DNA of 64,000 nucleotides from Pedobacter roseus (lineage in GTDB: Bacteria; Bacteroidota; Bacteroidia; Sphingobacteriales; Sphingobacteriaceae). Both the position numbers and the translations under genes were made by a program. This document shows, in pieces, positions 1-15,133 of this stretch; positions within the stretch are counted from its first letter, which is position 1, and every line of letters begins with the position of its first letter. The notes beneath the pieces are model-generated. The model was not told the DNA's origin and searched no databases. It was given only the letters and a program-made list of their open reading frames with translations. The stretch is from positions 1,736,001 to 1,800,000 of the forward strand of contig NZ_CP060723.1 in NCBI RefSeq assembly GCF_014395225.1, in the 5' to 3' direction.

Positions 1-3000
1 TATTAACCTTTACCGTTCCGATCATCAACGATAATATCGCTGAAACCAACGAAACCTTTACTGCTACATTAAGTGGTATTACGGGTAATATAGTAGTAAT
101 CAGCAATGCTACTGCAACGGCAACTATCGTTGATAACGATGCCGCAACAGTATCTATCGCTGCCGGAACACCTGGTAAAGAAAACGGTCCGGTAAACGGA
201 ACATTTACGGTTACTTTAAGTAATCCATCTTCAACCGATACACAGGTTACTTATACTTTAGGTGGAACCGCAACCGAAGGAAGCGATTATTCTACCATCG
301 TTACCAAAACCATTACCATCCCGGCTGGTCAAACTACCGGAACCATTACCATTCCGGTATTAACCGATAATATTGTTGAAGGAACAGAAACTGTAGTGGC
401 AACATTGGTTTCTACCAACAGTCCGTTGGTAACGGTAACTCCAACACCGGCTAATAAAACAGCAACCATTAACATTACCGATAATACCACTGCAACAGTA
501 ACTGTGGCAGCTACCACCAACGGTGCAGAGCCAAATACGCAGGGCTTGTTCACTTTTACTTTAAGTAATGTATCTGCAACCGATACTCAGATTACTTATG
601 CGGTAACAGGAACAGCCATCAGCGGAACAGATTATACTTCGATTGGTACAACGGTAACCATCCCGGCCGGACAAACCATTGCAACTGTACCGGTTCTGGT
701 ACAGGATGATACTTTTGCCGAGCCAACGGAAACAGTGATCTTAACGATGACTGCTGCCACCAATAACCCGGCAATTATTGCTGCTACAGCCCCTGCAACC
801 GTAAACATTACCGATAACGATAATGCAACGGTAGCGGTTAACAGTATTTCGGTAGTAGAAAATGCAGGTAACGCAACCTTTACCGTAACCTTAACCGGTA
901 ACGTTCAGGATGCATTTACCGTAAATTATAGCACAACAAACGGAACGGCTTTAGCTGGTTCTGATTATACGGCAACAACAGGCAGCGTAACTTTCCCTGC
1001 AGGTTCTGTTAGCGGTGCAACTCAAACTTTCAATATTCCTGTTATAAATGATAACATCGCCGAACTGGCCGAAACATTTACCGTTAAATTGAACAGTGTA
1101 AGTGCCGGATCGGTAGTAACCATCCCAGCGGGAGGTGCAACCGGAACAGCAACCATTACCGACGATGATGCTGCAAGTGTGGCCATTAACAGTGTTTCTG
1201 CATTAGAAAGCGCTGGCAATATGAGCTTCACCGTAACCTTAACAGGAAACATACAGGATGCACTTTCTATCAATTATGCAACTTCTGATAACTCGGCCGT
1301 TGCAGGATCAGACTATACCGCTAAAACAGGTGTAGTTACTTTCCCTGCCGGATCAGTTTCTGGAGCTACACAAACCATTCTGATCCCGATTACGGATGAT
1401 AACGTTAGCGAAGGTACTGAAAGCTTTAAAGTAACCTTAAGCAATGCAACTGCTCCGGTTACCATTACACAGGCAGAAGGTATCGGTACCATTATCGATA
1501 ACGACCCTGCAACAGTAAGCATTTCTGCTACACCAACCAGTGTAAACGAAGCAGCAGGTACCGCAACATTTACGGTAACCCTAAGCAATGCGGTACAGGC
1601 AGGTTTTAGTGTTAATTATGCAACATCAAACGGAACAGCTACTGCTGGCAGCGATTATACAGCAACCAGTGGAACATTAAACTTCCCTGCAGGCGCTGCC
1701 GCTGGCGCAACCTTAACCTTCACCGTTCCAATTATCAATGATAATGTAGTTGAACCAGGCGAAACTTTCAACGCAACCATTAGTAATGTAAGCGGTACTT
1801 TGGTAGGCATTGCAACCAATACCGCTACTGTAACCATTATCGATAATGATACTTCGGTTGCAACCATTACCCCGGGCACCCCAGGAAACGAAAATGGTCC
1901 GGTTAACGGAACCTTTACCGTTACCTTGAGTAATCCATCGGCTACCGATACACAGATTACCTATACTTTGGGTGGAACAGCAACAGAAGGAAGCGATTAT
2001 TCGTCCATCGTTACCAAAACCATTACCATCCCGGCAGGTCAAACTACGGCAACCGTCACTATTCCGGTATTAACCGATAATGTTGTAGAAGGTACCGAAA
2101 CGGTTGTTGCTACTTTAAGCAATACCAACAACCCTGCTGTAACAGTAAGCAATACACCTGCAACGATCAACATTACCGACAATACAACTGCTACCGTAAC
2201 TGTAGCCGGTACTGCCGATGGTGCTGAACCTAATACACCAGGTAAATTTACCTTCACCTTAAGTAATGTATCTACAACTGATACGCAGATTACTTATGCC
2301 GTAAGCGGTACCGCAACAAGCGGAGCAGATTATACTTCGATCGGTACAACGGTAACCATCCCTGCAGGACAAACTACTGCAACGGTTTCGGTACCGGTAT
2401 TGGACGATAACATTGCTGAAGGTACTGAAACTGTAATCTTAACCATGACTGCTGCAACAAGCAATACATCGGTTACGGCAAGCACAGCACCTGCAAGCAT
2501 TAACATTACCGATAACGATACGGCGGTAGCCACCATTACCGCAGGTACGCCTGGAAACGAAAATGGTCCTGTAAACGGAACATTTACCGTAACCTTAAGC
2601 AATCCATCTTCACAACCTACCACCATTACTTATACTTTAGGTGGAACAGCAACTGAAGGAAGCGATTACTCTACCATCGTTACCAAAACCATTACCATCC
2701 CGGCTGGTCAAACCACCGGAACGATTACCATTCCGGTATTAACCGATGCGATAGTAGAAGGTACCGAAACTGTAACTGCTACATTGGCTACCTCTGGCAA
2801 TCCATTGGTAACCGTAAGCAATACACCGGCAAGTATCAACATTCTTGATAACAATATGGCAACGGTAAGTATTTCTGCTACCCCAACCAGTGTTAACGAA
2901 GCAGCTGGAACAGCAACCTTTACCGTAACTTTAAGTGCAGCAGTTCAAAATGCATTTACGGTTGATTATGCAACAGCTAACGGAACAGCAACTGCCGGTG

Positions 3001-6000
3001 CAGGATTAGATTATACTGCAACAAACGGAACTTTAACTTTCCCTGCAGGATCTGCAGCTGGTGCAACTTTAACCTTTACCGTTCCTATTAACAACGATAA
3101 CCTGGTTGAGTCAAACGAAACTTTTAGCGCAACCATTAGTAACGTAAGTACCAACCTGGTAACTGTTGCAACTGCAACTGCTACGGTAACCATTACCGAT
3201 AACGATACTTCGGTTGCCACCATTACACCTGGCATAAACGGAAACGAAACTGGTCCGGTAAATGGAACTTTTACGGTTACTTTAAGTAATCCATCGGCTA
3301 CCGATACGCAGATTAACTATACTTTGGGTGGAACTGCTACCGAAGGAAGTGATTATTCTGCTATTGTAACCAAAACCATCACCATTCCTGCTGGTCAAAC
3401 CACCGGAACGATTACCATTCCGGTATTAACCGATGCCATTACCGAAAGTCCGGAAACTGTTATTGCTACATTAGGTACTTCAAGTAATCCATCGATTACC
3501 ACCAGTACAACACCTGCAACCATCAATATCCTTGATGCAAATACTGCAAGTGTAAGTATTTCTACCACGCCAACGGTTGATGAAGGTGCTGGAACGGCTA
3601 CCTTTACGGTAACCCTGAACAACGCTGTTCAAGATGCATTTAGTGTTAATTATACAACTGCAAACGGAACCGCAACAGCAGGATCAGATTATACAGCAAC
3701 TAATGGAACCTTAAATTTCCCTGCAAATGCTGCGGCTGGTGCTACATTAACTTTCACCGTTCCGATTATTGATGATAACCTGGCCGAGCCATCCGAAACT
3801 TTTACTGCAACATTAAGCGGTATTACTGGCGGGGTAGTAATTATCAGTAATGCTACGGCAACGGCAACCATTGTTGATAATGATGCAGTTGTAGCAACGA
3901 TAACGGCTGGTACACCTGGTAACGAAAACGGTCCGGTTAACGGAACGTTTACCGTAACCTTGAGCAAACCATCATCAACTGATACGCAGATCACCTATAC
4001 TTTGGGTGGCACAGCTACGGAGGGTAGTGATTACTCGCCTATTGTTACCAAAACCATTACCATTCCGGCAGGTCAAACTACCGCAACCATCACCATCCCG
4101 GTATTAACCGATAACCTGGTTGAAGGTACTGAAACGGTAATGGCTACTTTAACAGCTTCTGGTAGTTCATTGGTAACGGTAGGCAATACACCTGCAAGCA
4201 TCAACATTCTTGATAACACTACGGCAACAATAAGCGTAGCCGCAACAACCGATGGAGCAGAGCCAACCACACCAGGTTTGTTCACCTTTACCTTAAGCAA
4301 TGTATCTACAACCGATACGCAGATTACTTATACTGTTGGCGGAACAGCAACCAGCGGATTGGATTATACCTCGATTGGTACAACGGTAACCATCCCTGCC
4401 GGACAAACCACGGCAACGGTAAGTGTACCGGTATTGAACGATAATATAGCTGAAGGAACAGAAACGGTGATTTTAACCATGACGGCTGCAACCAACAATC
4501 CTTCAATTACTGCTGGTACTACTCCGGCAACTGTTAATATTACCGATAACGATACTTCGGTAGCGACCATTACAGCTGGTACACCGGGTAACGAAAACGG
4601 ACCTGCAAATGGTACATTTACGGTAACACTGAGCAATCCATCATCGCAACCTACTACTTTAACTTATACGTTAACAGGAACAGCTACCGAAGGAAGCGAT
4701 TACTCAACCATCGTTACCAAAACAATTACCATCCCGGCTGGTCAAACCATTGGCACCATTACCATTCCGGTATTAACCGATAACCTGGTAGAGGGTACAG
4801 AAACGGTAATTGCTACCTTAACCAACTCGAACAACCCATTGGTTAACATCAGCAATATACCTGCTACCATCAATATTGATGATAATACCACTGCAACGGT
4901 AACGGTAGCGGCTACCACCAATGGGGCAGAGCCTGCAACACCTGGGCTGTTTACCTTTACGTTGAGCAATGCATCTACCACACCTACACAGATTACCTAT
5001 ACCGTAAGCGGAACAGCAACAAGCGGTGTAGATTATACTTCAATTGGTACAACGGTAACCATCCCGGCAGGACAAACCACTGCAACGGTAAGTGCACCGG
5101 TAATTGATGATAATATTGCTGAAGTAACAGAAACGGTTATTTTAACCATGACTGCTGCAACAAGCAATCCTTCAATTACAGCAAATACAACACCTGCTAC
5201 GGTTAACATTACTGATAACGATACTTCGGTAGCTACAATTGCTGCCGGAACAAACGGTAATGAGAACGGACCTGCAAACGGAACATTTGTGGTAACCTTA
5301 AGCAATCCTTCTTCGCAGCCAACTACCATTACTTATACAGTAGGCGGAACAGCAACCGAAGGAAGTGATTACTCAACCATTGTTACTAAAACAATAACCA
5401 TTCCGGCAGGACAAACCACTGCTACCATCACCATCCCGGTATTAACCGATAATTTGGTAGAGGGTACCGAAACCGTTGTGGTAACTTTGGGTACTGCTAA
5501 TAATCCATTGGTAAGTGTGAGCAACACCCCTGCCAGCATTAATATTATTGATAACAGCACTGCAACAGTAACGGTAGCAGCAACGGCAAATGGGGCAGAG
5601 CCATCTACGCCTGGTCAGTTTACCTTTACCTTAAGCAATGTATCTACTACTGATACACAGATTACCTATTCGGTAAATGGAACGGCTACCAGCGGATTGG
5701 ATTATACTTCGATCGGTATAACGGTAACCATCCCGGCCGGACAGACCACTACAACGGTTAGTGTACCTGTATTGAACGATAACCTTGTTGAAGGAACAGA
5801 AACCGTGGTATTAACCATGGCTGCTGCAACCAGCAATCCTTCAATTACAGCAGGCACAACACCTGCAACGGTTAACATTACCGATAACGATACGGCAATT
5901 GCAACCATTACGCCAGGCATAAACGGTAACGAAAACGGTCCGGTTAACGGAACATTTACCGTTACTTTGAGTAATCCGTCATCAACTGATACACAAATTA

Positions 6001-9000
6001 CCTATACCGTTGGCGGAACAGCAACCGAAGGAAGCGATTACAGCCCAATTGTGAAAACCATTACCATCCCGGCTGGTCAAACCACCGGAACCATTACCAT
6101 TCCGGTATTGGCCGATGCGATAGTAGAAGGAACAGAAACGGTTACCGTTACCCTGGGCAGCACAAACAACCCGTTAATTAATGTAAACAATACACCAGCG
6201 GGCATCAATATTCTTGATAACAGCTCGGCAACGGTAAGCATCTCTACCACACCAGTGATTAACGAAAACGCTGGCACGGCAACCTTTACGGTAACCTTAA
6301 GTGCAGCGGTACAAAACGCATTCAGTGTTGATTATAAAGCAACAGATGGAACTGCGACAGCTGGTTTAGATTATACCAATGCAACAGGAACATTAACTTT
6401 CCCTGCAAACTCTCCTGCAGGTGCAACCTTAACATTCACTGTTCCAATTAACGATGATAACATTGTTGAGCCATCTGAAACCTTTAGTGCTACTTTAAGT
6501 AACGTAAGTACACCATTGGTAGGCATTGCAACCAGCACAGCAACAGTTACCATTACTGATAACGATACAGCTGTAGCCAGCATAACACCGGGTACAAACG
6601 GTAACGAAACTGGTCCGGTTAACGGAACATTTATCGTAACCTTAAGTAATCCATCGGCTACCGATACGCAGCTAACCTATACTTTAGGTGGTACAGCAAC
6701 AGAGGGCAGCGATTATACTGCAATTGTAACCAAAACCATCACCATCCCTGCCGGCCAAACCACAGGAATGATTACCATTCCGGTTATTGCCGATGCAGTA
6801 GCAGAAAGTATTGAAACGGTGATTGCGACCCTGGGTACATCAAACAACCCTGCAGTAACTGTAAGTAGCACCCCTGCAAGCATCAATATTCTTGATGCCA
6901 ATACGGCTAACGTAAGTATTTCGATCAATGCTGCAAGTGTTCCTGAATCAGTAGGTACGGTTACCCTATCAGTTACCTTAAACGTAGCGGTTCAGAACAG
7001 CTTTACTGTTGATTATACAACAGCAAACGGCACAGCCCTGGCAGGATTAGACTATACTGCAACAAGCGGAACTTTAACATTCCCTGCAAATTCACCTGCA
7101 GGTACCGTGCTTAACGTAGTGATCCCGATTATTGATGATAACCTGATTGAAAATTCAGAATCATTCACGGTGGGCTTAAGCAACGTACAGGGTGCTGATG
7201 TGGCCATTGGCGCAAGTCCGGCGACAGTAATCATTGCCGATAATGACAGCGCTATTGCAAGCATCACTGCAGGTACCAACGCAAACGAAAATGGATTGAT
7301 AAATGGTGTGTTTAACGTTAAGTTAACCAACCCGTCATCTACGCCTACTACATTAACCTTCACCTTAACCGGAACAGCAACAGAAAGTGCCGATTACAGT
7401 GCGGTTACCAAAACCATCATCATTCCTGCTGGCGCAACTACCGGAACCATCACCATTCCGGTTATGGCCGATGGGGTGGCAGAAGGTACCGAAACGGTAA
7501 TAGCAACTTTAACGGCTTCCAGCAATCCGGCTATTACGGTGAACAATACACCTGCAACCATCAACATCCTTGATGCAGATGTGGCAACGGTGAGTATATC
7601 AACTACACCGGTAATCAACGAAAATGCGGGCACTGCCACTTTCACGGTTACCTTAAGCAACGATGTACAAAATAGCTTTAGCGTAAACTATGCTACAATA
7701 AATGGTACAGCAATAGCAGGACTTGATTATACTGCAACCAGCGGAACCTTAACATTCCCTGCCAATGCTGCAGCAGGTGCAACCTTAACTTTCACCGTTC
7801 CAATTAACGATGATAACCTGGTTGAACCTTCGGAAACATTTAGTGCTGCACTAAGCGGTATTACCGGTAATGTAGTTACCATTGGTACTTCGCCCTCAAC
7901 CGTAACCATTACCGATAACGATACGTCGGTAGCCAGCATTACTGCAGGTACAAATGGTAACGAAAACGGTCCGGTAAATGGAACCTATATGGTAAGTTTA
8001 AGTAATCCATCATCAACTGATACCCAGATTACCTTTACCGTTGGTGGAACCGCAACCGAGGGTAGCGATTATACCACCATTACCAAAACCATTACCCTCC
8101 CGGCTGGTCAAACCACCGGAACCATTGTGATCCCTGTAATCAGCGATAATGTTGTAGAAGGTAATGAAACCGTTGTAGTTACCTTAACCGGAACCAATAA
8201 TCCGGCGGTAACGGTTAACAATATACCTGCAACCATTAATATTATCGATAACAATTCGGTAACGGCAAGTATTTCTGTTATACAGACCAATGTTAACGAA
8301 GCTGCCGGAACTGCAACCTTTACTGTAACCTTAAGCGGATCGGTACAGGATGCCTTCAGTGTAGATTATACTACAGCTGATGGTACTGCAAAAGCAGGAT
8401 TGGATTATGTGGCAACCAGCGGAAAATTAAATTTCCCTGCAGGTTCTGCCGCAGGTGCGAGTTTAACTTTCACTGTTCCAATTATCGATGATAACATTGT
8501 TGAAGGAGACGAAACCTTTAACGGTATCATCAGTAATGTAACAGGCGGATTGGTAACCATTGCAGATGGTACAGCAACCGTAACCATTACCGATAACGAT
8601 TCATCAGTAGCTACAATTACCGCCGGAACAAACGGTAGCGAGAACGGACCGGTTAACGGAACCTTTACCGTAACCTTAAGCAATCCTGCTGCTACCGATA
8701 CCCAGTTAACTTATACCTTGGCAGGAACAGCAACCGAAGGTGGCGATTACAGCAACATTGTAACCAAAACCATCACCATTCCTGCAGGTCAAACCACTGG
8801 AACTATTACAATTCCGGTATTAACCGATGTTATAGTAGAAGGTACAGAAACCGTTATTGCTAAACTGGTAACCTCTGGTAATCCATTGGTAACCGTAAGC
8901 AATACGCCTGCAACCATTAACATTGCCGATAATACCGAAGCAATTGTAACGGTAGCGGCAACGGCAGACGGGGCAGAGCCTTCAACTCCTGGTCAGTTTA

Positions 9001-11290
9001 CCTTTACCCTGAGTCATGTTTCTACTACCGATACACAGATTACTTATACCGTAAATGGAACAGCAACCAGCGGAACGGATTACACGCCAATTGGCAATAC
9101 GGTAACCATCCCGGCCGGACAAACCACTGCGACCGTATCAGTTCCGGTATTGAACGATAACGTTGTAGAGGGAACTGAAACCGTAATCTTAACCATGAAT
9201 GCCGCTACCAATAACGGTTCGATCATTGCAAGCACTACGCCTGCAACAGTGAACATTACCGATAGCGGTTCTTCTATTGCTTCGATAACTGCGGGTACAA
9301 ACGGTAACGAAAACGGTCCGGTTAACGGAACATTTACGGTTACTTTAAATAATCCATCGGCTACCGATACACAGATTACTTATGCTTTAAGTGGAACCGC
9401 AACCGAAGGCAGCGATTACTCAACCATTGTAACTAAAACCATTACCATCCCAGCGGGTCAAACCACTGTAACCATCACCATTCCGGTATTGGCTGATGCG
9501 GTAGTAGAGGGGACAGAAACGGTTATTGCTACTTTGGTGGCCTCAAGCAATCCACAGATTACCACCAGCAACGTTCCGGCAACCATTAACATTGCCGATA
9601 ACAATGCCGCTACGGTAAGTATTTCTACTCCTCCAACAGTTAATGAGGGAGCCGGAACCGCTACATTTACCGTAACCCTAAGCGCTGCCGTTCAAAATGC
9701 ATTTACTGTTGCTTACAGCACAAGCGATGGCACAGCAACAGCCGGCTTAGATTATACTGCAACCAGTGGAACCTTAACATTCCCTGCAGGTGCTGCAGCG
9801 GGTGCAATCTTAATGTTCACTGTTCCGGTTACCGACGATAATATTGTTGAAGCGAACGAAACGTTTAATGGTGTAATTACCAGCGTAAGCGGTAATTTGG
9901 TAACCATTGGTACAGGCACGGCAAGCACCACCATAATCGATAACGATTCGTCGGTAGTTACCATAACGGCTGGTGTTGATGGTAACGAAAATGGTCCTGC
10001 AAACGGAACATTCATCGTAACTTTAGGTAAGCCATCGGCTACCGATACACAGATTACCTATACTTTAGGTGGTACAGCAACAGAGGGCAGCGATTACAGT
10101 ACGATTGTAACTAAAACAGTTATTATTCCTGCCGGTCAAACTACTGCTACCATTACTATCCCGGTATTGAGTGATGCAATTTTAGAAGGTACAGAAACGG
10201 TAATTGCTACCTTAACGGCCTCTGGTAATCCGGCGGTAACCGTGAGCAACGTTCCTGCAACCATTAACATTGCCGATAACAATGCGGCTAGTGTAAGCAT
10301 CTCAACCGCTACAACAGTTAACGAAGGCGCCGGAACAGCAACCTTTACCGTTACTTTAAGTGCTGCGGTTCAAAATGCATTTACGGTTGATTACACCACA
10401 ACCAACGGTACCGCAATTGCAGGTTTAGATTACACTACAACCAGTGGAACATTAACCTTCCCAGCAGGTTCAGCAGCGGGTGCAACCTTAACGTTTACCG
10501 TTCCAGTTATCGACGATAACCTGGTTGAAGCGAATGAAACATTTAACGCTATAATCAGCAATATATCTGATAATCTGATAACCATTGCCACAAACACGGC
10601 AACTACTATCATCGTAGATAACGACGTAACAGTAGCTACCATTACGCCTGGAATAAGTGGTAATGAAAGTGGTCCGATCAATGGAACATTTACAGTAACC
10701 CTGGGCAATCCTTCGGCTACCGATACGCAGATTACCTACACCTTGGGTGGAACAGCTACAGAAGGCAGCGACTACAGCGCGATTGTAACTAAAACCATTA
10801 CCATCCCTGCTGGTCAAACCACTGCAACCATTACCATTCCGGTATTGAGCGATGCATTGGTAGAGGGACCAGAAACCGTAATTGCAACTTTAAGCAGTTC
10901 GGCCAACCCTGCGGTAACCGTAAGCAATGTTCCTGCAACCATCAACATTATAGATGGTACAACGGCTACAGTTACGGTAACTGCAACGGCTGATGGTGCT
11001 GAACCATCAACTCCTGGTCAGTTTACTTTTACCTTAAGTCATCCATCTACAACAGATACGCAGGTTAGCTACACCGTAATTGGTACGGCAACCAGTGGTG
11101 CAGATTATACTTCAATCGGCACAACGATCACCATCCCTGCAGGACAAACTTCGGTAACACTTCCAGTTCCCGTACTTGATGACAACATCAGCGAAGGAAA
11201 CGAAACGGTAATATTAACGCTGAATGCAACAACAAATAATGCATTGATTACCGCTAATACCGCACCAGCTACAGTTAACATTATCGATAA
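1..11290 (+). repeat. Calx-beta-type repeat array inside the giant adhesin
   Basis: Roughly 35 units of about 300-330 bp alternate among three flavours. One begins [19 protein letters not shown], one begins [19 protein letters not shown], and one begins [13 protein letters not shown]. Each ends with an Asp/Asn-rich ITDND- or INILDN-like linker that could bind calcium. Units have diverged at the nucleotide level more than the downstream 273-bp array. The count is an estimate from total length. Confidence 0.85.
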
Positions 11291-14200
11291 CCGTCCGCCT
11301 GTTGCAACTGCACCAGCCATTACCACTAATGAGGATATCCCGGTTAACGGAAGCATTACTGCTAACGATCCTGATGGCAACCCGCTTACCTTTACGGTAA
11401 CTACACCACCAGCACACGGAACGGTAACCCTAAACCCTAATGGTACTTATACATATACGCCAGCGCCAAACTATAACGGTACAGATACCTTCACGGTAAC
11501 CGTAAGCGATGGTAAAGGTGGTACAGTTACGGTAACCATTCCGGTAACCATTAATCCGGTTAATGATGCGCCTGTTGCAACAGCACCAGCCATCACAACC
11601 AACAAAAATACCCCGGTTAACGGAACCATTACCGCAAGTGATGTAGATGGCGATGCGCTTACCTTCACGGTAAGTACAGCTCCCGCACATGGTACAGTAG
11701 TGGTTAATCCAGACGGAACCTATACTTACACTCCGGCCAACAACTACAGCGGTCCGGATGTATTCACGGTAACCGTGAGCGATGGCAAAGGTGGTACAAC
11801 TACGGTAACCATTAACGTAACGGTTAATCCAACTAATGTTGCACCAGTTGCTTCTGCACCGGCCATTACCACCAATAAAAACACACCGGTTAACGGAACA
11901 ATCACTGCTACCGATGCGGATGGCGATCCGCTTACCTTCACGGTAAGTACAGCCCCTGCACACGGAACAGTAGTGGTTAATCCTGACGGAACCTATACTT
12001 ATACTCCGGCCAACAATTACAGTGGTCCGGATGTGTTCACGGTAACCGTAAGCGATGGTAAAGGCGGTACCACTACGGTAACCATTAACGTAACCGTTAA
12101 TCCAACCAATGTGGCGCCAGTTGCTTCTGCACCGGCCATTACCACCAATAAAAACACGCCGGTTAATGGGACAATCACCGCTACCGATGCAGATGGCGAT
12201 CCGCTTACTTTCACGGTAAGTACAGCCCCCGCACATGGTACAGTGGTGGTTAATCCTGATGGAACCTATACTTACACTCCAGCGAACAATTACAGTGGTA
12301 CAGATGTATTCACGGTAACCGTAAGCGATGGTAAAGGCGGTACAACTACGGTAACCATTAACGTAACCGTTAATCCAACCAATGTTGCACCAGTGGTAAC
12401 TGCGCCTGCCATTACCACCAATAAAAACACACCGGTTAACGGAACAATCACCGCTACCGATGCGGATGGCGATCCGCTTACTTTCACGGTAAGTACAGCC
12501 CCTGCACATGGTACAGTAGTAGTTAATCCTGATGGAACCTATACTTACACTCCGGCGAATAACTACAGCGGTTCGGATGTGTTCACGGTAACCGTAAGCG
12601 ATGGTAAAGGTGGTACCACCACGGTAACCATTAACGTAACCGTTAATCCAACCAATGTTGCACCAGTGGTAACTGCACCGGCCATTACCACCAATAAAAA
12701 CACACCGGTTAACGGAACAATCACGGCTACCGATGCAGATGGCGATCCGCTTACTTTCACGGTAAGTACAGCCCCTGCGCATGGCACAGTGATGGTTAAT
12801 CCTGATGGAACCTATACTTACACTCCGGCCAATAATTACAGCGGTCCGGATGTATTCACGGTAACCGTAAGCGATGGTAAAGGCGGTACAACTACGGTAA
12901 CCATTAACGTAACCGTTAATCCAACCAATGTTGCACCAGTAGCAACTGCACCAGCCATTAGCACTAACGAGGATATCCCGGTTAATGGAAAGATTACAGC
13001 TACCGATGCTGATGGCGACCCTCTTACTTTCACAGTAAGCACGCCGCCGCTACATGGTACAGTTGTGGTAAACCCTGATGGTAGTTACACTTATACACCT
13101 GCTCCAAACTACAACGGTACGGATACTTTTACCGTAACGGTAAGCGATGGTAAAGGTGGAACTGTTACCATAACCATTTCGGTAACCATCAACCCGGTGA
13201 ACGATGCACCAGTGGCAACTGCACCAGCAATTACTACTCCGCAGAATACAGCGGTTAACGGAACCATTACTGCAAGCGATGTGGATGGTGATGCACTTAC
13301 TTTCACGGTAACAACAGCTCCTGCACATGGTACAGTAGTGGTGAACCCTGATGGTACTTATACTTACACCCCAACTGCGGGTTACGTAGGTAACGATACC
13401 TTCACCATAACCGTAAGCGATGGCAAAGGCGGCACCACAACGGTAACTATCCCGGTAAATATAACCCTGGTAGCAGCACCGGCCATGAGCTTAACCAAAG
13501 TGGCTACCAACACGGTAAGCAAGGTTGGCGATGTGATCAATTACAACATCGTGGTAACCAACTCGGGTAACGTAACCTTAACAAATATTGCCGTTACTGA
13601 CGCTGGTGCCGATGTTGGATCTATCACTCCGGCAGGTATAACAAGCTTATTGCCAGGTGCAAGTGTAACCGTAACGGCTAAACACACCGTTACCTTAACA
13701 GAGGTAAATAATGGTTCGTTTACAAACCAGGCAGCTGCAACAGCACAAACGCCAAACGGTGGTACCATCAGCAAACAATCTGATGATCCGAATACACCGG
13801 CTATTGGTGATGCAACCGTAACGGTAATCGCTCCGGCATCTACCATTACCCTGGTTAAAACCGGTACCTTAAGTGCTGATGGAAATAGCATTACGTATAA
13901 CTTCAGTGTTAAAAATACCGGAAACGTAACCTTACATATCATCACATTGGTGGATGCTAAACTTGGACTGAACAGGGTGATACCAGGAACACTGGCTCCA
14001 GGCGCAACCGTAACTGATAGTTATGTTTATCAGTTAACGCAGGCCGATAAAGATGCGGGTAGCGTAACCAACAGTGCTAACATCACCGGTCAAACACCAG
14101 CCAATGTTTCGGTTAGCGATATCTCCGGTACGGCCGAGAACAACAATACACCAACAGTAACATTGATTCCTAATGCCGGATCGATAGCATTGGTTAAAAC

Positions 14201-15074
14201 GGCGGTATTTAATGGTAATAAAGTAACCTATACATTCACCATCAAGAATACAGGAACCATTACTTTAAATACCATAACCTTAACCGATGCCAAACTGGGA
14301 TTAAACAACAAGGTGATTACCGTTGCCGGCGGACTTGCTCCGGGTGCAACCGTAACCGATGTTGAAGTGTACACTTTAATCCAGGCTGATAAGGATTTAG
14401 GTACGGTAACCAATACCGCAACCGTAAATGCCAAAACAATGGGCGGTGTTAATGTAACCGATGTTTCAGGAACAGCAGAAACGAACAATACGCCAACGGT
14501 TACCACTTTCCCTAAATCGCCAATTGCTGTTGATGATAAAGGACAAACTGTAGCCAATGCACCAGTGGTGATTAATGTACTGGCGAATGATGATCCGGGC
14601 AACTCTACCTTCGATAAATTAACGGTTGAGATTGTAAGCCAGCCTAAACATGGTACTGTAAAAGTAAATGCTGATGGTACGGTAACTTATACACCAGATC
14701 CGGGTTATGTGGGTGATGATGTATTTACCTACCGCGTAAAAGATGCTTACGGATATTATACCAATGTTGCAGCTGTAACCTTAACGGCTAACTTCACGGG
14801 CATTACCATTCCTAACCTGTTTACGCCAAACGGCGATGGTATTAACGATACCTTCGAAATTATTGGTCTTAACCAATATCAGGCCAACGAATTGCAGATC
14901 ATAAACAGATGGGGTAATGAAGTGTTCCATGCCAAAGGTTACCAGAACAACTGGACAGGCGAGGGATTGAACGAAGGTACTTACTACTACTTGCTGCGTG
15001 TTAAAAAAGCAAACAGCGATGAGTTTGAAGTGTATAAAGGTTACATCACATTAATCAGGGCATTTAAAAAATAA
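1..15074 (+). CDS. Giant T9SS-secreted repeat adhesin, 3' part (5' end outside window)
   Basis: The reading frame is open from base 3 to the TAA at 15072, giving about 5020 visible residues with no start in the window. In order there are about 35 Calx-beta-like repeats of ~100-110 residues (recurring DYT/DYS, TIPAGQT and ITDND motifs) up to ~11290, eight 91-residue cadherin-like repeats ([26 protein letters not shown]) to ~13475, three DUF11-like domains (SLTKV, TLVKTG, ALVKTA starts) to ~14510, one more cadherin-like domain, and a final ~85 residues beginning [16 protein letters not shown]. That last piece matches the gliding-motility-associated type B sorting domain (CHU_C family) used by T9SS. 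Known members are exported to the cell surface or medium and act in adhesion or gliding; the role here is inferred. A PorP/SprF-family gene follows directly, the usual partner of type B cargo. Confidence 0.93.
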   Translation, partial: LTFTVPIINDNIAETNETFTATLSGITGNIVVISNATATATIVDNDAATVSIAAGTPGKENGPVNGTFTVTLSNPSSTDTQVTYTLGGTATEGSDYSTIVTKTITIPAGQTTGTITIPVLTDNIVEGTETVVATLVSTNSPLVTVTPTPANKTATINITDNTTATVTVAATTNGAEPNTQGLFTFTLSNVSATDTQITYAVTGTAISGTDYTSIGTTVTIPAGQTIATVPVLVQDDTFAEPTETVILTMTAATNNPAIIAATAPATVNITDNDNATVAVNSISVVENAGNATFTVTLTGNVQDAFTVNYSTTNGTALAGSDYTATTGSVTFPAGSVSGATQTFNIPVINDNIAELAETFTVKLNSVSAGSVVTIPAGGATGTATITDDDAASVAINSVSALESAGNMSFTVTLTGNIQDALSINYATSDNSAVAGSDYTAKTGVVTFPAGSVSGATQTILIPITDDNVSEGTESFKVTLSNATAPVTITQAEGIGTIIDNDPATVSISATPTSVNEAAGTATFTVTLSNAVQAGFSVNYATSNGTATAGSDYTATSGTLNFPAGAAAGATLTFTVPIINDNVVEPGETFNATISNVSGTLVGIATNTATVTIIDNDTSVATITPGTPGNENGPVNGTFTVTLSNPSATDTQITYTLGGTATEGSDYSSIVTKTITIPAGQTTATVTIPVLTDNVVEGTETVVATLSNTNNPAVTVSNTPATINITDNTTATVTVAGTADGAEPNTPGKFTFTLSNVSTTDTQITYAVSGTATSGADYTSIGTTVTIPAGQTTATVSVPVLDDNIAEGTETVILTMTAATSNTSVTASTAPASINITDNDTAVATITAGTPGNENGPVNGTFTVTLSNPSSQPTTITYTLGGTATEGSDYSTIVTKTITIPAGQTTGTITIPVLTDAIVEGTETVTATLATSGNPLVTVSNTPASINILDNNMATVSISATPTSVNEAAGTATFTVTLSAAVQNAFTVDYATANGTATAGAGLDYTATNGTLTFPAGSAAGATLTFTVPINNDNLVESNETFSATISNVSTNLVTVATATATVTITDNDTSVATITPGINGNETGPVNGTFTVTLSNPSATDTQINYTLGGTATEGSDYSAIVTKTITIPAGQTTGTITIPVLTDAITESPETVIATLGTSSNPSITTSTTPATINILDANTASVSISTTPTVDEGAGTATFTVTLNNAVQDAFSVNYTTANGTATAGSDYTATNGTLNFPANAAAGATLTFTVPIIDDNLAEPSETFTATLSGITGGVVIISNATATATIVDNDAVVATITAGTPGNENGPVNGTFTVTLSKPSSTDTQITYTLGGTATEGSDYSPIVTKTITIPAGQTTATITIPVLTDNLVEGTETVMATLTASGSSLVTVGNTPASINILDNTTATISVAATTDGAEPTTPGLFTFTLSNVSTTDTQITYTVGGTATSGLDYTSIGTTVTIPAGQTTATVSVPVLNDNIAEGTETVILTMTAATNNPSITAGTTPATVNITDNDTSVATITAGTPGNENGPANGTFTVTLSNPSSQPTTLTYTLTGTATEGSDYSTIVTKTITIPAGQTIGTITIPVLTDNLVEGTETVIATLTNSNNPLVNISNIPATINIDDNTTATVTVAATTNGAEPATPGLFTFTLSNASTTPTQITYTVSGTATSGVDYTSIGTTVTIPAGQTTATVSAPVIDDNIAEVTETVILTMTAATSNPSITANTTPATVNITDNDTSVATIAAGTNGNENGPANGTFVVTLSNPSSQPTTITYTVGGTATEGSDYSTIVTKTITIPAGQTTATITIPVLTDNLVEGTETVVVTLGTANNPLVSVSNTPASINIIDNSTATVTVAATANGAEPSTPGQFTFTLSNVSTTDTQITYSVNGTATSGLDYTSIGITVTIPAGQTTTTVSVPVLNDNLVEGTETVVLTMAAATSNPSITAGTTPATVNITDNDTAIATITPGINGNENGPVNGTFTVTLSNPSSTDTQITYTVGGTATEGSDYSPIVKTITIPAGQTTGTITIPVLADAIVEGTETVTVTLGSTNNPLINVNNTPAGINILDNSSATVSISTTPVINENAGTATFTVTLSAAVQNAFSVDYKATDGTATAGLDYTNATGTLTFPANSPAGATLTFTVPINDDNIVEPSETFSATLSNVSTPLVGIATSTATVTITDNDTAVASITPGTNGNETGPVNGTFIVTLSNPSATDTQLTYTLGGTATEGSDYTAIVTKTITIPAGQTTGMITIPVIADAVAESIETVIATLGTSNNPAVTVSSTPASINILDANTANVSISINAASVPESVGTVTLSVTLNVAVQNSFTVDYTTANGTALAGLDYTATSGTLTFPANSPAGTVLNVVIPIIDDNLIENSESFTVGLSNVQGADVAIGASPATVIIADNDSAIASITAGTNANENGLINGVFNVKLTNPSSTPTTLTFTLTGTATESADYSAVTKTIIIPAGATTGTITIPVMADGVAEGTETVIATLTASSNPAITVNNTPATINILDADVATVSISTTPVINENAGTATFTVTLSNDVQNSFSVNYATINGTAIAGLDYTATSGTLTFPANAAAGATLTFTVPINDDNLVEPSETFSAALSGITGNVVTIGTSPSTVTITDNDTSVASITAGTNGNENGPVNGTYMVSLSNPSSTDTQITFTVGGTATEGSDYTTITKTITLPAGQTTGTIVIPVISDNVVEGNETVVVTLTGTNNPAVTVNNIPATINIIDNNSVTASISVIQTNVNEAAGTATFTVTLSGSVQDAFSVDYTTADGTAKAGLDYVATSGKLNFPAGSAAGASLTFTVPIIDDNIVEGDETFNGIISNVTGGLVTIADGTATVTITDNDSSVATITAGTNGSENGPVNGTFTVTLSNPAATDTQLTYTLAGTATEGGDYSNIVTKTITIPAGQTTGTITIPVLTDVIVEGTETVIAKLVTSGNPLVTVSNTPATINIADNTEAIVTVAATADGAEPSTPGQFTFTLSHVSTTDTQITYTVNGTATSGTDYTPIGNTVTIPAGQTTATVSVPVLNDNVVEGTETVILTMNAATNNGSIIASTTPATVNITDSGSSIASITAGTNGNENGPVNGTFTVTLNNPSATDTQITYALSGTATEGSDYSTIVTKTITIPAGQTTVTITIPVLADAVVEGTETVIATLVASSNPQITTSNVPATINIADNNAATVSISTPPTVNEGAGTATFTVTLSAAVQNAFTVAYSTSDGTATAGLDYTATSGTLTFPAGAAAGAILMFTVPVTDDNIVEANETFNGVITSVSGNLVTIGTGTASTTIIDNDSSVVTITAGVDGNENGPANGTFIVTLGKPSATDTQITYTLGGTATEGSDYSTIVTKTVIIPAGQTTATITIPVLSDAILEGTETVIATLTASGNPAVTVSNVPATINIADNNAASVSISTATTVNEGAGTATFTVTLSAAVQNAFTVDYTTTNGTAIAGLDYTTTSGTLTFPAGSAAGATLTFTVPVIDDNLVEANETFNAIISNISDNLITIATNTATTIIVDNDVTVATITPGISGNESGPINGTFTVTLGNPSATDTQITYTLGGTATEGSDYSAIVTKTITIPAGQTTATITIPVLSDALVEGPETVIATLSSSANPAVTVSNVPATINIIDGTTATVTVTATADGAEPSTPGQFTFTLSHPSTTDTQVSYTVIGTATSGADYTSIGTTITIPAGQTSVTLPVPVLDDNISEGNETVILTLNATTNNALITANTAPATVNIIDNRPPVATAPAITTNEDIPVNGSITANDPDGNPLTFTVTTPPAHGTVTLNPNGTYTYTPAPNYNGTDTFTVTVSDGKGGTVTVTIPVTINPVNDAPVATAPAITTNKNTPVNGTITASDVDGDALTFTVSTAPAHGTVVVNPDGTYTYTPANNYSGPDVFTVTVSDGKGGTTTVTINVTVNPTNVAPVASAPAITTNKNTPVNGTITATDADGDPLTFTVSTAPAHGTVVVNPDGTYTYTPANNYSGPDVFTVTVSDGKGGTTTVTINVTVNPTNVAPVASAPAITTNKNTPVNGTITATDADGDPLTFTVSTAPAHGTVVVNPDGTYTYTPANNYSGTDVFTVTVSDGKGGTTTVTINVTVNPTNVAPVVTAPAITTNKNTPVNGTITATDADGDPLTFTVSTAPAHGTVVVNPDGTYTYTPANNYSGSDVFTVTVSDGKGGTTTVTINVTVNPTNVAPVVTAPAITTNKNTPVNGTITATDADGDPLTFTVSTAPAHGTVMVNPDGTYTYTPANNYSGPDVFTVTVSDGKGGTTTVTINVTVNPTNVAPVATAPAISTNEDIPVNGKITATDADGDPLTFTVSTPPLHGTVVVNPDGSYTYTPAPNYNGTDTFTVTVSDGKGGTVTITISVTINPVNDAPVATAPAITTPQNTAVNGTITASDVDGDALTFTVTTAPAHGTVVVNPDGTYTYTPTAGYVGNDTFTITVSDGKGGTTTVTIPVNITLVAAPAMSLTKVATNTVSKVGDVINYNIVVTNSGNVTLTNIAVTDAGADVGSITPAGITSLLPGASVTVTAKHTVTLTEVNNGSFTNQAAATAQTPNGGTISKQSDDPNTPAIGDATVTVIAPASTITLVKTGTLSADGNSITYNFSVKNTGNVTLHIITLVDAKLGLNRVIPGTLAPGATVTDSYVYQLTQADKDAGSVTNSANITGQTPANVSVSDISGTAENNNTPTVTLIPNAGSIALVKTAVFNGNKVTYTFTIKNTGTITLNTITLTDAKLGLNNKVITVAGGLAPGATVTDVEVYTLIQADKDLGTVTNTATVNAKTMGGVNVTDVSGTAETNNTPTVTTFPKSPIAVDDKGQTVANAPVVINVLANDDPGNSTFDKLTVEIVSQPKHGTVKVNADGTVTYTPDPGYVGDDVFTYRVKDAYGYYTNVAAVTLTANFTGITIPNLFTPNGDGINDTFEIIGLNQYQANELQIINRWGNEVFHAKGYQNNWTGEGLNEGTYYYLLRVKKANSDEFEVYKGYITLIRAFKK
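11291..13475 (+). repeat. Eight tandem 273-bp cadherin-like repeats
   Basis: Eight in-frame units of 91 residues (273 bp) follow one another. Units 3 to 6 (about 11840-12930) are nearly identical even at synonymous sites, which suggests recent amplification or gene conversion. Units 1 and 7 share an NEDIPVNG start and an INPVND junction, so the block may have grown by duplication inside an older array. Confidence 0.9.
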
Positions 15075-15085
15075 GATAAGACTTA

Positions 15086-15116
15086 GTTCAGTCCGGTTGA
15101 TAAAACCGGGTTGAAC
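15086..15116 (+). other. Intercistronic hairpin between adhesin and porP-like gene
   Basis: GTTCA and CCGGTT pair with AACCGG and TGAAC around a GATAA loop. There is no following T-run, so it looks like a processing or stability hairpin, or a weak attenuator, rather than a classic terminator. It would fit strong expression of the long adhesin with reduced expression of the downstream gene, but that is inference. Confidence 0.5.
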
Positions 15117-15133
15117 ATTAAGATATTAAGATA

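Noticed and set aside
11430..12782. 450-codon minus-strand open frame
   Set aside because: Shadow of the 273-bp repeats: it repeats with the same period and has Cys/Arg/Tyr-rich nonsense composition, while the plus frame encodes a clear domain array.
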